Shown here: positions 9,287 through 17,978 of the stretch, in pieces
Layout: every line of letters begins with the position of its first letter
How positions within the stretch are numbered: position 1 is the first letter of the stretch
Assembly: GCA_021791615.1 (NCBI GenBank)
Contig: JAJYWG010000207.1
Coordinates: 1 to 44,375, forward strand
Length of the DNA stretch: 44,375 nt
Direction of reading: 5' to 3'
Origin: Actinomycetes bacterium
GTDB taxonomy: Bacteria; Actinomycetota; Acidimicrobiia; Acidimicrobiales; RAAP-2
Translations under genes and position numbers: made by a program
Notes under the pieces: model-generated
Seen by the model: the letters and a program-made list of their open reading frames with translations, nothing else
Told to the model about the DNA's origin: nothing
The model's database searches: none

Positions 9287-10315
9287 ATGGCTGAAATGAA
9301 CGCAGTAGAAGCACGCGACCTCGTCAAGGAGTTCAGCGGCAAGCGGACTGTTCGGGCGCTCGACGGTGTCTCCATCGACGTGAGGCCCGGCTCCATCCTC
9401 GGGCTCCTCGGTCCGAACGGTGCCGGCAAGACGACGGTCGTGCGGATCCTGTCGACGGTCTTGGTTCCCGACGCTGGGCATGCCCGGGTCCTCGGACACG
9501 ATGTGGTGCGCGAGGCCGACATCGTACGAAGGCTGATCGGACTCGCAGGCCAGTACGCCGCGGTGGACGAGAACCTGACCGGGCGTGAGAACCTGAGAAT
9601 GGTCGGACGTCTTACCCACCTTCCGAAGAAGATCACCTTGGAGCGAAGCGACACCCTCCTCGAGCAGTTCGGTTTGTCCGATGCGGCCAACCGCACCCTC
9701 AAGACCTACTCGGGCGGCATGCGACGGAGGCTCGACTTGGCCGCGGCACTCGTGGGGCGCCCTCCGATCCTGTTCCTCGACGAACCCACCACTGGACTCG
9801 ACCCGCAGAGCCGCCAGGACCTGTGGGTCGTGATCGAGGGGCTGGTCCGAGCAGGGACCACGGTCTTGCTCACGACCCAGTACCTCGAAGAGGCCGATCG
9901 TCTGGCCGACCGAATCGTGGTCGTCGATCACGGTCGAGTGATCGCCGAAGGGACTCCAGCGGAGCTCAAGGCCGATCTCGGCACGACGGTCATCTCGCTC
10001 ACCGTCCCCGACAGCGCCACTGCGCGTTCGGTGGCCGCCATCCTCAGCCCCTTGGCACCGCGCCCGCCGGTGATCGATGATGCGACCGTCGAGCTGACCG
10101 TGGAGGAAGCGCCCCGGGTCGCTGCTGAAGCCCTGAGAGCGCTCGACCAGCACGGCGTGACCGTAGTGGGCCTCACGCTTCGTGAGCCCAGCCTCGATGA
10201 CGTCTTTCTCCGGCTGACCGGGCACCGGGCCGAGGAAGTCGCCGAAGTCGCTTCCGGGGCAACGAGCTCGGACGAAGGTGGTACACCAAGTCATGATCGG
10301 GAGGGACGGCGATGA
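9287..10315 (+). CDS. ABC-2 exporter ATP-binding protein (DrrA-like)
   Basis: This 342-residue ATPase resembles the daunorubicin-resistance DrrA group. Walker A is GPNGAGKTT (42-50), the Q-loop is LAGQYAAVDENLTGRENL, the signature is YSGGMRRRLDLA, and Walker B is ILFLDEPTTGLDP. The LTGRENL and SGGMRRRLD wording is typical of DrrA/CcmA exporters. A C-terminal domain of about 100 residues follows, ending near LREPSLDDVFLRLTGH, also family-typical. The stop overlaps the permease start (ATGA at 10312-10315). With the adjacent MarR repressor the context suggests inducible export of a drug-like or lipophilic compound. The substrate is not identifiable. The tail after the conserved end is acidic and Ser-rich. 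Confidence 0.92.
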   Translation: MAEMNAVEARDLVKEFSGKRTVRALDGVSIDVRPGSILGLLGPNGAGKTTVVRILSTVLVPDAGHARVLGHDVVREADIVRRLIGLAGQYAAVDENLTGRENLRMVGRLTHLPKKITLERSDTLLEQFGLSDAANRTLKTYSGGMRRRLDLAAALVGRPPILFLDEPTTGLDPQSRQDLWVVIEGLVRAGTTVLLTTQYLEEADRLADRIVVVDHGRVIAEGTPAELKADLGTTVISLTVPDSATARSVAAILSPLAPRPPVIDDATVELTVEEAPRVAAEALRALDQHGVTVVGLTLREPSLDDVFLRLTGHRAEEVAEVASGATSSDEGGTPSHDREGRR

Positions 10316-11154
10316 CGGCACTCACAGTGGACCCAGCATTGCTCGCACCGGGACGCCGCGAATCGCACCCCGGTGGAAGCCGGCTTCGCTGGGCGCTGTC
10401 GGACGCAGGCACGGTGACGTGGCGGAACCTCATCAGTTACACGCGAATCCCTGATGCAATCTTCTTCTCCAGCGTCCAGCCCATCATGTTCGTCCTACTG
10501 TTCCGATACGTCTTCGGCGGGGTGATTCACGTTCCCGGTGTCACCTACGTCAACTACCTCATGGCGGGCGTGTTCGTGCAGACCGTCATGTTCGGGGCCG
10601 TCAGCACCAGCGTGGGCTTGGCTGAGGACCTTCATAAGGGACTGATCGAGCGCTTCCACGCACTTCCCATGGCCAGGTCGGCGGTCTTGGCCGGCCGCAC
10701 GACTGCCGACCTCGTCCGGAACGTGGGGGTGGTCCTGTTGATCACCGCCGTCGGATATCTGGTCGGATTCCGCGTCCAGACGTCCCCACTCTCGTTCGTC
10801 GCCGGGCTCCTCTTGATCCTGTTCTTCGCCTACGCAGTGAGCTGGGGCTTCGCCATCATCGGCTTGTCCGCTTCGAACAGCGAGACGGCTCAGTTGGCCG
10901 CATTCCCGGTGTTGTTCCCTCTGACTTTCGCTTCGTCGGCGTTCGTTCCCGTCACCTCCATGCCCGGTTGGCTGCAGGCCTTTGCCATCCACCAGCCGGT
11001 GAGCCAGGTAATTGACGCCTCCCGTGAGCTGATGCTCGGTGGGCACTCGAACCTGTGGTCAATGTCTGACGTATGGCAGTCCTTGAGCTGGTCGGCCGGC
11101 ATCTTGGTCGTTGTCGCCCCGATCGCAGTGTGGAGGTACCGGCGGACGGCATAG
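10312..11154 (+). CDS. ABC-2 exporter permease (DrrB-like)
   Basis: This 280-residue integral membrane protein is the partner of the preceding ATPase. A cytoplasmic N-terminus of about 45 residues is followed by roughly six membrane segments, with TYVNYLMAGVFVQTVMFG, FHALPMARSAVLAGR and PLTFASSAFVPVTSMPGWL, which are hallmark stretches of DrrB/ABC-2 permeases, and the late QPVSQVIDASRELM segment. The start overlaps the ATPase stop, so subunit synthesis is coupled. Its last 96 bases overlap, on the opposite strand, the 3' end of the histidine kinase gene. Function follows from family and operon; the exported molecule is unknown. Confidence 0.9.
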   Translation: MTALTVDPALLAPGRRESHPGGSRLRWALSDAGTVTWRNLISYTRIPDAIFFSSVQPIMFVLLFRYVFGGVIHVPGVTYVNYLMAGVFVQTVMFGAVSTSVGLAEDLHKGLIERFHALPMARSAVLAGRTTADLVRNVGVVLLITAVGYLVGFRVQTSPLSFVAGLLLILFFAYAVSWGFAIIGLSASNSETAQLAAFPVLFPLTFASSAFVPVTSMPGWLQAFAIHQPVSQVIDASRELMLGGHSNLWSMSDVWQSLSWSAGILVVVAPIAVWRYRRTA

Positions 11155-12699
11155 AGCCGATCGCTCGGACTCGACCGCACCGCCATGCACCTTGGCTCCT
11201 CCCTCGAGCATCGGGGGCGGCGCCGAAGGGCCCGTCCCCAGAGGCACGGTGAGCATCACGGAAGTGCCCCGGCCCGGAACGGAGCGAACCGTGAGCCGGC
11301 CACCGCTGAGCGCCGCTCGCTCGGCCATCCCACGAAGTCCCAATCGCCATCCCCCTTGGGCTCCGTCTCCAACAGTGGAGTCGAACCCGGTGCCGTCATC
11401 GACAATCCTGAGCTCCAACGAGGCGCCGGATATCGTGAGGTACATCTCGACGGTCGAGGCCGCTGCATGGCGATCTACGTTCGAAAGCGCCTCCTGGGCC
11501 ACCCGGTACACGGTCAGCTCGGTGGCCGGGGTCAGCTCGAACGCGGTCCCGTCGAGCTCAGTTCGCAGGACCGCCGCCACCCCGGCTCGGGACTCCACCT
11601 CGTCGCACAGCCGCTCCAGTGCCGCCACCAGTCCCAAGTCGTCGAGCAGCGAAGGCCGTAACCCCCGGGATATCTGGCGCACCTCGGCCATCGCTGATTC
11701 GGCTGCAGCGCGCAACTGCGCCACTGTGGAAGCACGCAACGAAGTCGCCGATCCCTGATCACCCTCATTCCCTGCCACCCTGTCGACGAGGCGGCAGACG
11801 TGGACAAGGGTCTGGAGGGGACCGTCGTGCAGCTCCTGGGCGATTCTCCGACGCTCGTCTTCCTGGCCCTTCACGACGTCGGCCGCATAGGCCTGAACTT
11901 CCAGACGTCGGCGGGCCTCCACGGTCACATCCTGGAAAACAATCTGGACCATCGCCTCACCTTCGACTGCGACCTGGCGGGCTTCGGGACGAAGAGTGAT
12001 GACGTGAGAACGATTGCCAACGGGTACCTCAATCGTGCCATTCCAGGGTGTTCCCAGCCTGACGGCCTCCCAACACTCCCTGCCGATGATGTCGGTAACG
12101 TTACGTTCCAGTAGTGGCGCGCCCCCGTCGTCGAAGGCGTCGAGGGCTGCGACGTTCGCCTCGACTACCGAGCCAGCGGGATCGCACAGGAGGATTGGTT
12201 GGCTGTTCGTCTCGAACAGGTCCCGGTACCGGATCTCTGCCAGCAGATGGTCGCGCCGAGACCGCTCCGCCGCAAGCCTGGCCAATCGCTCGTCGCGTAC
12301 GCCACGACCGACGAAGTAAGCCACCACAACGAGAACGACCACCTGGACGAAGTCGAACCAAGCTCCGATGGGGTCCTGCTGCTCAAGTGATTGCGCTATC
12401 CACGGGACCGTGGCCACCACCGACACGGCGGCCACCAGCATCCCCCCTCGCAATCCGAAGGTGATCGCGGCATAGAGGACCGGCACGAGAAAGATGCCCA
12501 GAGGCAAGAAGTTCGCAGTCTCCACCGATACCGGGTGACCGAAGACCACGAACCCGAGCTGCCACGCCAGGGCGAACACTGCCACCAGGCCGGCAGTCAT
12601 CCACAAGCGCGCATCTCTGAGCAGGCCGTACGGCTCTCCGTTCGACGCCACGCTCGCGCCCCGGTGCTCTTCTGGAAGATCGCGACCGGACCAGGGCAT
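11059..12699 (-). CDS. NarL-family sensor histidine kinase with PAS domain
   Basis: The 546-residue kinase has N-terminal membrane helices (about 33-52, 66-84, 88-102, 117-131), a PAS-like sensor domain (about 156-260; RDLFETNSQPILLCDPAG), a HisKA_3 dimerisation motif ERRRIAQELHDGP with phospho-acceptor H291, and a GHKL ATPase domain with the N-box QEALSNVDRH (N407), DDGTGF (434-439) and GLRGMAERA. The start at 12699 is the ATG five bases after the response-regulator stop; a longer frame runs back inside the regulator gene and is a shadow. The last 50 or so residues after VPLGTG look non-conserved and partly overlap the exporter permease gene antisense. It should phosphorylate the LuxR-type regulator encoded just upstream. 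The signal is unknown. Confidence 0.9.
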   Translation of the reverse strand: MPWSGRDLPEEHRGASVASNGEPYGLLRDARLWMTAGLVAVFALAWQLGFVVFGHPVSVETANFLPLGIFLVPVLYAAITFGLRGGMLVAAVSVVATVPWIAQSLEQQDPIGAWFDFVQVVVLVVVAYFVGRGVRDERLARLAAERSRRDHLLAEIRYRDLFETNSQPILLCDPAGSVVEANVAALDAFDDGGAPLLERNVTDIIGRECWEAVRLGTPWNGTIEVPVGNRSHVITLRPEARQVAVEGEAMVQIVFQDVTVEARRRLEVQAYAADVVKGQEDERRRIAQELHDGPLQTLVHVCRLVDRVAGNEGDQGSATSLRASTVAQLRAAAESAMAEVRQISRGLRPSLLDDLGLVAALERLCDEVESRAGVAAVLRTELDGTAFELTPATELTVYRVAQEALSNVDRHAAASTVEMYLTISGASLELRIVDDGTGFDSTVGDGAQGGWRLGLRGMAERAALSGGRLTVRSVPGRGTSVMLTVPLGTGPSAPPPMLEGGAKVHGGAVESERSALCRPPVPPHCDRGDNDQDAGRPAQGLPYVRH

Positions 12700-12704
12700 C
12701 TCAA

Positions 12705-13355
12705 TCAGCTCTCGATCAGCCCATTCACCATGGCCAAGCGCACCAGCGCCGAGCGTGAAGACGCACCCACCTTGTCGAAGACGTGGTTCAGGTGCCCTTC
12801 GACCGTACGCGGGCTGATCCCCAGTTCGAGGGCGATCGCCTTGTTCGAGAGACCCAGTGCAACCAGCCGCACCACCTCCCTCTCCCTGGAAGTGAGAGCT
12901 TCCACTCCCGACCCCCCACGAGTCCCAACGGGCTGCCTCACCAAGTTCGACGATAACCCCGGCCCGAGGACTACGACGCCTGCATAGGCGGCTCGGATCG
13001 CGCCCACCAGCTCGTCGGATGGAGTGGTCTTCAAGAGGTAGCCGGCCACCCCTACGGCCAAGCACGCCTGAACGTAGTCCACCTCGTCGAAGGCACTGAG
13101 CATGAGGACCTTGGTACCTGGAGACGCCTGCGCAACCCTCCTGGCAACCTCGACACCGTTGGCGCCGGGCAAGCGAACATCGAGCAGCAACACGTCTGGA
13201 GCGGTCTCGGCCACCAGCTCTTCGACCTTGTCTCCATCGTCGGCTTCGCCGACGATCTCGAAGCCGCCTGCCCGCTCGAGAATTTGCCGGGTTCCCTCGC
13301 GAAGCAGCGCATGATCATCGACGATGACCACTGAGATCACTTCGTCGTCCCCCAT
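12705..13355 (-). CDS. NarL/LuxR-type response regulator
   Basis: This 216-residue regulator has an N-terminal receiver domain with acidic pocket DD (13-14), phospho-acceptor D59 (LLLDVRLPG), the switch region near LSAFD and conserved K109 (GYLLKT). The C-terminal LuxR-type HTH begins at LTSREREVVRLVALGLSNK and includes ISPRTVEGHLNHVFDKVG. It is the cognate partner of the kinase that follows after a 5-base gap. glyS ends 36 bp upstream on the same strand, so the pair may have its own promoter in that gap or be read from glyS. Target genes are unknown, although the neighbouring exporter is an obvious candidate. Confidence 0.93.
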   Translation of the reverse strand: MGDDEVISVVIVDDHALLREGTRQILERAGGFEIVGEADDGDKVEELVAETAPDVLLLDVRLPGANGVEVARRVAQASPGTKVLMLSAFDEVDYVQACLAVGVAGYLLKTTPSDELVGAIRAAYAGVVVLGPGLSSNLVRQPVGTRGGSGVEALTSREREVVRLVALGLSNKAIALELGISPRTVEGHLNHVFDKVGASSRSALVRLAMVNGLIES

Positions 13356-13391
13356 GGCACACCCACCTACGTCGTTCCCCGTGGGACCATG

Positions 13392-14771
13392 CTAGAGCTG
13401 ATCGGAGCTCTTTTCGGAACGCGAGTGCCCGGCTTCGAACCTCGTACGAAGCTCGTCGACCAGTTCGCCGATTGGAACCCGCACCTGTTCGGTGGAGTCC
13501 CGGTCCCGGACGGTAACAGCACCGTCTACGAGGGAGTCGAAGTCGACGGTCACGCACCAAGGGGTCCCTATCTCGTCCTGCCGCCGGTAGCGCCTGCCGA
13601 TACCCTGGGTCACGTCGTACTCGCACATGAAATGTGGCTGGATCATGTGGAGCACTTCTCGGGCCAGCGGCTCGAGCGTATCCTTCTTGGACAGAGGAAG
13701 AACGGCGACCTGGTAGGGCGCCAGTCGCGGATGGAGCCGAAGCACGGTTCGCGGCTCGCCTCCCACTTCATCCTCGTCGTAGGCCGATAGGAGGAACGCC
13801 ATCATGGTGCGCGTGGCCCCAGCCGCAGGTTCGATCACGTGGGGCACATAGCGCTCGTTCGTCGCCGGGTCGAAGTAGTCCAAGCGGACACCGGAAGCCG
13901 CTCCGTGCGCTTTGAGATCGAAGTCAGTCCGGTTGGCAATTCCCTCCAATTCATCCCACCCCCAAGGAAAGAGGAACTCCACGTCCGCGGTCCCGGCGGA
14001 GTAGTGGGACAGCTCGTCGGCAGCGTGATGCCGCAGGCGGAGCTGTGCTTCGGGAATTCCGAGGTCGAGATACCACTTCATCCGCTCGCCGATCCAGTAC
14101 TCGTGCCACTTCGGACCCTCTCCCGGTGGAACGAAGTACTCCATCTCCATCTGTTCGAATTCCCGGGTCCGGAACACGAAGTTCTGGGGCGTGATCTCGT
14201 TACGGAACGACTTCCCCACTTGGGCTATGCCGAAGGGAGGGCGCTTCCGGGTGGTCTGGAGCACGTTGAGGAAGTTGATGAACATCCCCTGGGCCGTCTC
14301 CGGTCGGAGATAGGCGACGGCTCCTTCGTCCTCGAGTGGACCCGCATGGGTCTTGAACATCAAATTGAACGCACGAGCCTCGGTGAAGTCCGTCGAGCCA
14401 CAGTTGGGGCACGTCCCGTCGATCTTGTCGGCACGCCATCTGCTTCGGCAATTCCGGCAGTCCACCAACGGGTCGGTGAAATTTGCTAAATGGCCGGACG
14501 CCTGCCACACCGCCGGCGGCGACAGTATCGCCGCGTCGAGCCCGACGACATCGTCTCGGAGCTGGACCATCGACCGCCACCACGCGTTCTTGACGTTCCG
14601 TAGCAAATTGACGCCAAGCGGTCCGTAGTCGTAAGTGGAGCGGAACCCGCCGTAGATCTCGGCCGACTGGAAGACGAAGCCCCGACGCTTGCACAGGCTC
14701 ACCACGCGTTCCATGAGGTCCCCGTCGACGTTCGCCGCCGCGTCACGGTCTCGGTCCACCGTCTCGGTCAT
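13392..14771 (-). CDS. glyS: Glycine--tRNA ligase (single-chain type)
   Basis: This 459-residue class II synthetase charges tRNA-Gly. It is the dimeric alpha2 form found in Actinobacteria and not the split alpha/beta form. Visible features are an N-terminal catalytic stretch (CKRRGFVFQSAEIYGG and STYDYGPLGVNLLRN), a zinc-ribbon-like insert CRNCRSRW...CPNCGS, motif 2 (GKSFRNEITP) with RTREFEQMEMEYF, motif 3 (GATRTMMAFLLSAYDED), and a C-terminal anticodon-binding domain (APYQVAVLPLSKKD onward). The ATG at 14771 overlaps the hemW stop (ATGA), indicating coupled translation. Length and motifs fit a complete functional enzyme. Confidence 0.96.
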   Translation of the reverse strand: MTETVDRDRDAAANVDGDLMERVVSLCKRRGFVFQSAEIYGGFRSTYDYGPLGVNLLRNVKNAWWRSMVQLRDDVVGLDAAILSPPAVWQASGHLANFTDPLVDCRNCRSRWRADKIDGTCPNCGSTDFTEARAFNLMFKTHAGPLEDEGAVAYLRPETAQGMFINFLNVLQTTRKRPPFGIAQVGKSFRNEITPQNFVFRTREFEQMEMEYFVPPGEGPKWHEYWIGERMKWYLDLGIPEAQLRLRHHAADELSHYSAGTADVEFLFPWGWDELEGIANRTDFDLKAHGAASGVRLDYFDPATNERYVPHVIEPAAGATRTMMAFLLSAYDEDEVGGEPRTVLRLHPRLAPYQVAVLPLSKKDTLEPLAREVLHMIQPHFMCEYDVTQGIGRRYRRQDEIGTPWCVTVDFDSLVDGAVTVRDRDSTEQVRVPIGELVDELRTRFEAGHSRSEKSSDQL

Positions 14772-15925
14772 TCCCGAAGGCTACCGGCTGCACCCACCTC
14801 CACTCGAAGATGCCTCGTGACGGCGTTGGCCAGGAGGCGTCCACGAACCGTGAGCACCGCCCTGCCCCCCGTCCTGGACACCAGCGGAGCAAGCTCGGGG
14901 AGGTCGGGCAGCGACCCGGCAGGTACCCCGGTCGGGGTGCGCAGGGAGAGGGCCAGCCGCTCGAACTCCCTTTGCGCCGGTGACAGCACTTCTTGGCCGG
15001 CGACCGTCGACGACCCACGCTCCACTGCTCGAACGTAGCGATCCGGGTTTCGAATGTTCCACCACCGAGTCCCCTGCTCGTGGGAGTGTGCCGCTGATCC
15101 GATCCCGCGATAGTCGCCCTGCTGCCAGTAGAGCTGATTGTGCCGGCAGCCGTGCCCGGGGAGCGACCAGTTCGATACCTCTTCCCAGCCGTACCCGGCG
15201 TCGGTGAGCACACGATCGGCCAATTCATAGCGGCGTGCCTGCACGTCGTCGTCGGGATGGCGTCGCGGGTCACCAGCAAGGGGCGTCCCGGGCTCGACGG
15301 TGAGGGCGTAGGCGCTCAGATGCGGTGGCGCGACCGAGAGCTCGAGCAGGTCACGGAGTGATCTGATCCAGTCCTTGTCGCTCTCACCCACGGAACCGAA
15401 GATGAGGTCGCAATTGAAGGTCGTAAAACCGGCTTCGGTCGCCGCACCTACGGCCCGGTCAACGTCTCCGGGTCGGTGGTTCCTGCCTAATGAACGAAGG
15501 ACGTGGTGCATCGTTGATTGCACCCCGAGCGAGATCCGGTTCACTCCGGCCGTTCGGTATATCTCAAGCCTGCGCAGATTGACATCCTCGGGATTGCACT
15601 CCACCGTTACTTCGGCATCGGCGTGCCGAGGGATCTCACCGAGGATCTCGACAAGCTGCTCTGCGGGCAGGCGCGAGGGGGTACCACCCCCGAAGAACAC
15701 ACTGGATGCCCTTTCCATCTGTCCGTCGAGGAGAGCACGACGTATCTCGAGCTTGCACGCGTCAACATATCGGGCCATGAGGTGGTCTCGATCCGTGTAG
15801 GTGGCGAATGCGCAGTAGTCGCAACGGCTCCGGCAGAAGGGCACGTGCACGTAGACACCGAAGGCACGGCCCGAATTGGAGTGGGATTTCACCCCTCCCC
15901 CGCTGGCATCTCGTTCGCGTTCCAC
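14768..15925 (-). CDS. hemW: Radical SAM heme chaperone HemW
   Basis: This 385-residue protein belongs to the HemN/HemW radical-SAM group. The cluster motif CRSRCDYC supplies C31, C35 and C38, followed by FFGGGTPS (SAM-binding Gly-rich motif) and EVTVECNPEDV. The residue pattern around the cluster (VPFCRSRCDYCAF, lacking the extra Cys of true HemN) and the length favour HemW, which handles heme insertion and is not a coproporphyrinogen oxidase. It lies between recO (19 bp upstream) and glyS (4-base overlap). In many actinobacteria hemW sits next to lepA and hrcA; here it has a different neighbour. Confidence 0.92.
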   Translation of the reverse strand: MERERDASGGGVKSHSNSGRAFGVYVHVPFCRSRCDYCAFATYTDRDHLMARYVDACKLEIRRALLDGQMERASSVFFGGGTPSRLPAEQLVEILGEIPRHADAEVTVECNPEDVNLRRLEIYRTAGVNRISLGVQSTMHHVLRSLGRNHRPGDVDRAVGAATEAGFTTFNCDLIFGSVGESDKDWIRSLRDLLELSVAPPHLSAYALTVEPGTPLAGDPRRHPDDDVQARRYELADRVLTDAGYGWEEVSNWSLPGHGCRHNQLYWQQGDYRGIGSAAHSHEQGTRWWNIRNPDRYVRAVERGSSTVAGQEVLSPAQREFERLALSLRTPTGVPAGSLPDLPELAPLVSRTGGRAVLTVRGRLLANAVTRHLRVEVGAAGSLRE

Positions 15926-15944
15926 CCGGGATAATTCATGTCCG

Positions 15945-16679
15945 TCAGATCCCGGTGGCAGAGCGAACCGATCGGAGACGCCTTTCCAAGTGGGACTCCA
16001 CTGCCTCGGTGGTGAGGAGCGTCACCTCTTCGGTACCCACGGGAGCTGGCCCCGAGAGTACGTTCCCCAGTGTCCCTCCGAGAATTCGCCTCATCAGTTC
16101 GAGCGCGGGTGCGCTCAGCGGCCGGCCTCGGCGGCAGTTCGAGCACAACGCCCCTCCATCGGGCAGGGAGAACGCAACAAGCTTCACGTGATCCCCCGAG
16201 AGGCCACACGACGCGCAACCGTCCAACACCGGTTCGGCCCCGTCGAGGACCAGCGCCTTCAGGAAGAATGACGGTGCCACCATGGCCGGATCTCGGGTCG
16301 TGTCGTCGAGGACTCGAAGGGCGCCGACCAGCATCGAGTAGAGGCGAGGGTCGGAATGCCGCTCCTGAGCCATCTGCTCGGCAACTTCGATCAGGGAGAG
16401 GCCACGAGTCAGGCGTCCCAGGTCGCCGCGTAGCACTGGGAAGTGGTCGACGATCTCCACCTGCTTCACGATGTCGAGATCACCACGTCCTGCCCAGAGC
16501 AGCATGAGGACGTGGCTCATGGGTTCCAGGCGGGCACCGAACTTGCTGGTGGTTCTCCTCACCCCCTTCGCCACTGCCCGCACCTTCCCGTGAGACTCGG
16601 TCAGGAACACCACGATCCGATCGGCCTCACCCAGGCGGTAGCTACGCAACACCACACCCCGCTCTTTGAACAGCGTCAC
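15945..16679 (-). CDS. recO: DNA repair protein RecO
   Basis: This 244-residue protein loads RecA onto SSB-coated DNA together with RecR. The N-terminal OB fold starts at FKERGVVLRSYRLGEADRIV, followed by GKVRAVAKGVRR. The helical C-terminal domain contains a zinc site C155, C158, C179, C182 (CASC and CSNC). The ATG overlaps the stop of the preceding small membrane protein (ATGA, 16676-16679), giving a coupled uppS - membrane protein - recO unit. Length is normal for the family. Confidence 0.94.
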   Translation of the reverse strand: MTLFKERGVVLRSYRLGEADRIVVFLTESHGKVRAVAKGVRRTTSKFGARLEPMSHVLMLLWAGRGDLDIVKQVEIVDHFPVLRGDLGRLTRGLSLIEVAEQMAQERHSDPRLYSMLVGALRVLDDTTRDPAMVAPSFFLKALVLDGAEPVLDGCASCGLSGDHVKLVAFSLPDGGALCSNCRRGRPLSAPALELMRRILGGTLGNVLSGPAPVGTEEVTLLTTEAVESHLERRLRSVRSATGI

Positions 16680-17122
16680 CGCCCCTCCGACCCTCCGTTC
16701 TCCAAGCCGGGGGCTGTCCTCGACCGTACTTCGGACCTTTCCGGCCCGATCTCGTCCGCGGGATCAAAGGTCGATGACGGGGGCGTCGGCACAGTGTGCC
16801 CCGGCTGGCCCCGCCCCGGCTGGCCCCGCCCCGGCTGGCCCCGGCCCGGCTGGCCCCGGCCCGGCTGGCCCCGGCCGTTGATCCAGTTCCCCCCCCCGAC
16901 CAGCACCACCAGGGCGACGACGGTGACCAGGATCTCGACGGCCGGTCTCGACCCGAGGGCCGCCAGCACGCACAGGCCCAAGACCACCATCGCACCGAAG
17001 CCAATCGCCAGTCGGGTCACCGGCACCGTGCCCACCCGACTCGCCAAATCGCCAACCACGGGCATCGAACTGACCGCCCAGCCCTCGAGGGGTCGAGGCG
17101 GGTCACGTATCGACACCGCCAT
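16676..17122 (-). CDS. Small two-helix membrane protein with pentapeptide-repeat tail
   Basis: I do not recognise this family. From the ATG at 17122 it has 148 residues: a polar N-terminus, two adjacent hydrophobic segments (about 37-57 and 61-77), then GNWINGRGQP and five copies of a Gly-Arg-Gly-Gln-Pro-type pentapeptide, and an acidic, Pro/Ser-rich C-terminus. The repeat is encoded by five 15-bp units. The gene overlaps the uppS stop by 20 bases and its stop overlaps the recO start, so it is embedded in a tight operon. A second possible start at 17065 (MPVVGDLASRV) would remove the overlap. Its position suggests a membrane role linked to undecaprenyl phosphate synthesis, but that is only inference. 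The reading frame is open throughout, which supports it being real. Confidence 0.65.
   Translation of the reverse strand: MAVSIRDPPRPLEGWAVSSMPVVGDLASRVGTVPVTRLAIGFGAMVVLGLCVLAALGSRPAVEILVTVVALVVLVGGGNWINGRGQPGRGQPGRGQPGRGQPGRGQPGHTVPTPPSSTFDPADEIGPERSEVRSRTAPGLENGGSEGR
16801..16875. repeat. 15-bp tandem repeat, five copies
   Basis: Five head-to-tail units of the form CCGGCTGGCCCCGSC lie inside the small membrane protein gene and encode a Gly-Arg-Gly-Gln-Pro-type repeat. The first two units end in GCC and the last three in GGC. The unit is a multiple of three, so copy-number change keeps the reading frame. Confidence 0.95.
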
Positions 17123-17978
17123 ATCGACGATGGCGCCGCTGGTACTCCAGCACCGCTTCGTAAAGATTGGACCGACGCATGTCCGGCCACAGGACATCGG
17201 GAAACACCAACTCGCTGTAGGCGATCTCCCAGAGCAAGAAGTTGGAGATTCGGTACTCGCCTGAAGTTCGAATAACCAAATCAGGATCTGGCATGTCGGC
17301 GAAGTACAATCGCCGGGAGATAGCGCCCTCGTCCACCTTTCCCGCCGGCACGTGGTCGGCGACCAGGCGCCGAACGGCGTCGACGATCTCAGCTCGCCCC
17401 CCGTAGTTGAATGCCATCGTAAGAGTCATCCGTCGATTCTCCCTGGTGAGCTCGATGGACTCGTCCATCCTCTTCAAGACACGGCGGGGGACTCTCCAGT
17501 CTCTCCGGCCGGCAAAGCGGATCCGGACTCCCTTCTCGTTCAACTCGTCCCTCCGCCGCATGAGAAGTGATTCGTTGAAACCCATGAGATACCGCACCTC
17601 ATCAGGAGGGCGGCGCCAGTTCTCGGTGGAGAAGGCATACATCGTCAGCCACTTGACCCCGATCTCCAGGGCGCCGTTCACGACATCGAGGAGCGCTTCC
17701 TCACCCGCGGCGTGTCCCTCGGTTCGGGGAAGATCCCGTTGACTGGCCCACCGACCATTCCCATCCATGACGCAGGCGACGTGAACTGGAACCCGTCTCA
17801 GATCGAGCTCTGAGGGAACAGGCGTCGCTTCGTGCGGCCCGGTGATGGATCCCGTTCCCAAGGGCCGGGAAGGACCATCGTGCTCACCCGATGCCGTTGG
17901 CCGTTTCCCCTGGTGCTGTCGGGGATCTCGAACCGATGCCGGGTGGATCGCCTCGGATCCCTTGCTGGAACCATCCAC
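17103..17978 (-). CDS. uppS: Undecaprenyl diphosphate synthase (cis-prenyltransferase)
   Basis: This enzyme condenses isopentenyl units to form the C50-C55 lipid carrier for cell-wall precursors. The catalytic core starts at VPVHVACVMDGNGRWA (63-78), with the metal-binding D72. Other family landmarks are LTMYAFSTENWRRP, MAFNYGGRAEI, DPDLVIRTSGEYRISNFLLW and SELVFPDVLWPD. The 291-residue reading has a 60-residue polar N-terminal extension that is not part of the fold, so the true start may lie further in. It is followed by the overlapping small membrane protein and recO. Upstream is a 353-bp gap shared with divergent dinG. Confidence 0.94.
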   Translation of the reverse strand: MDGSSKGSEAIHPASVRDPRQHQGKRPTASGEHDGPSRPLGTGSITGPHEATPVPSELDLRRVPVHVACVMDGNGRWASQRDLPRTEGHAAGEEALLDVVNGALEIGVKWLTMYAFSTENWRRPPDEVRYLMGFNESLLMRRRDELNEKGVRIRFAGRRDWRVPRRVLKRMDESIELTRENRRMTLTMAFNYGGRAEIVDAVRRLVADHVPAGKVDEGAISRRLYFADMPDPDLVIRTSGEYRISNFLLWEIAYSELVFPDVLWPDMRRSNLYEAVLEYQRRHRRYGGVDT

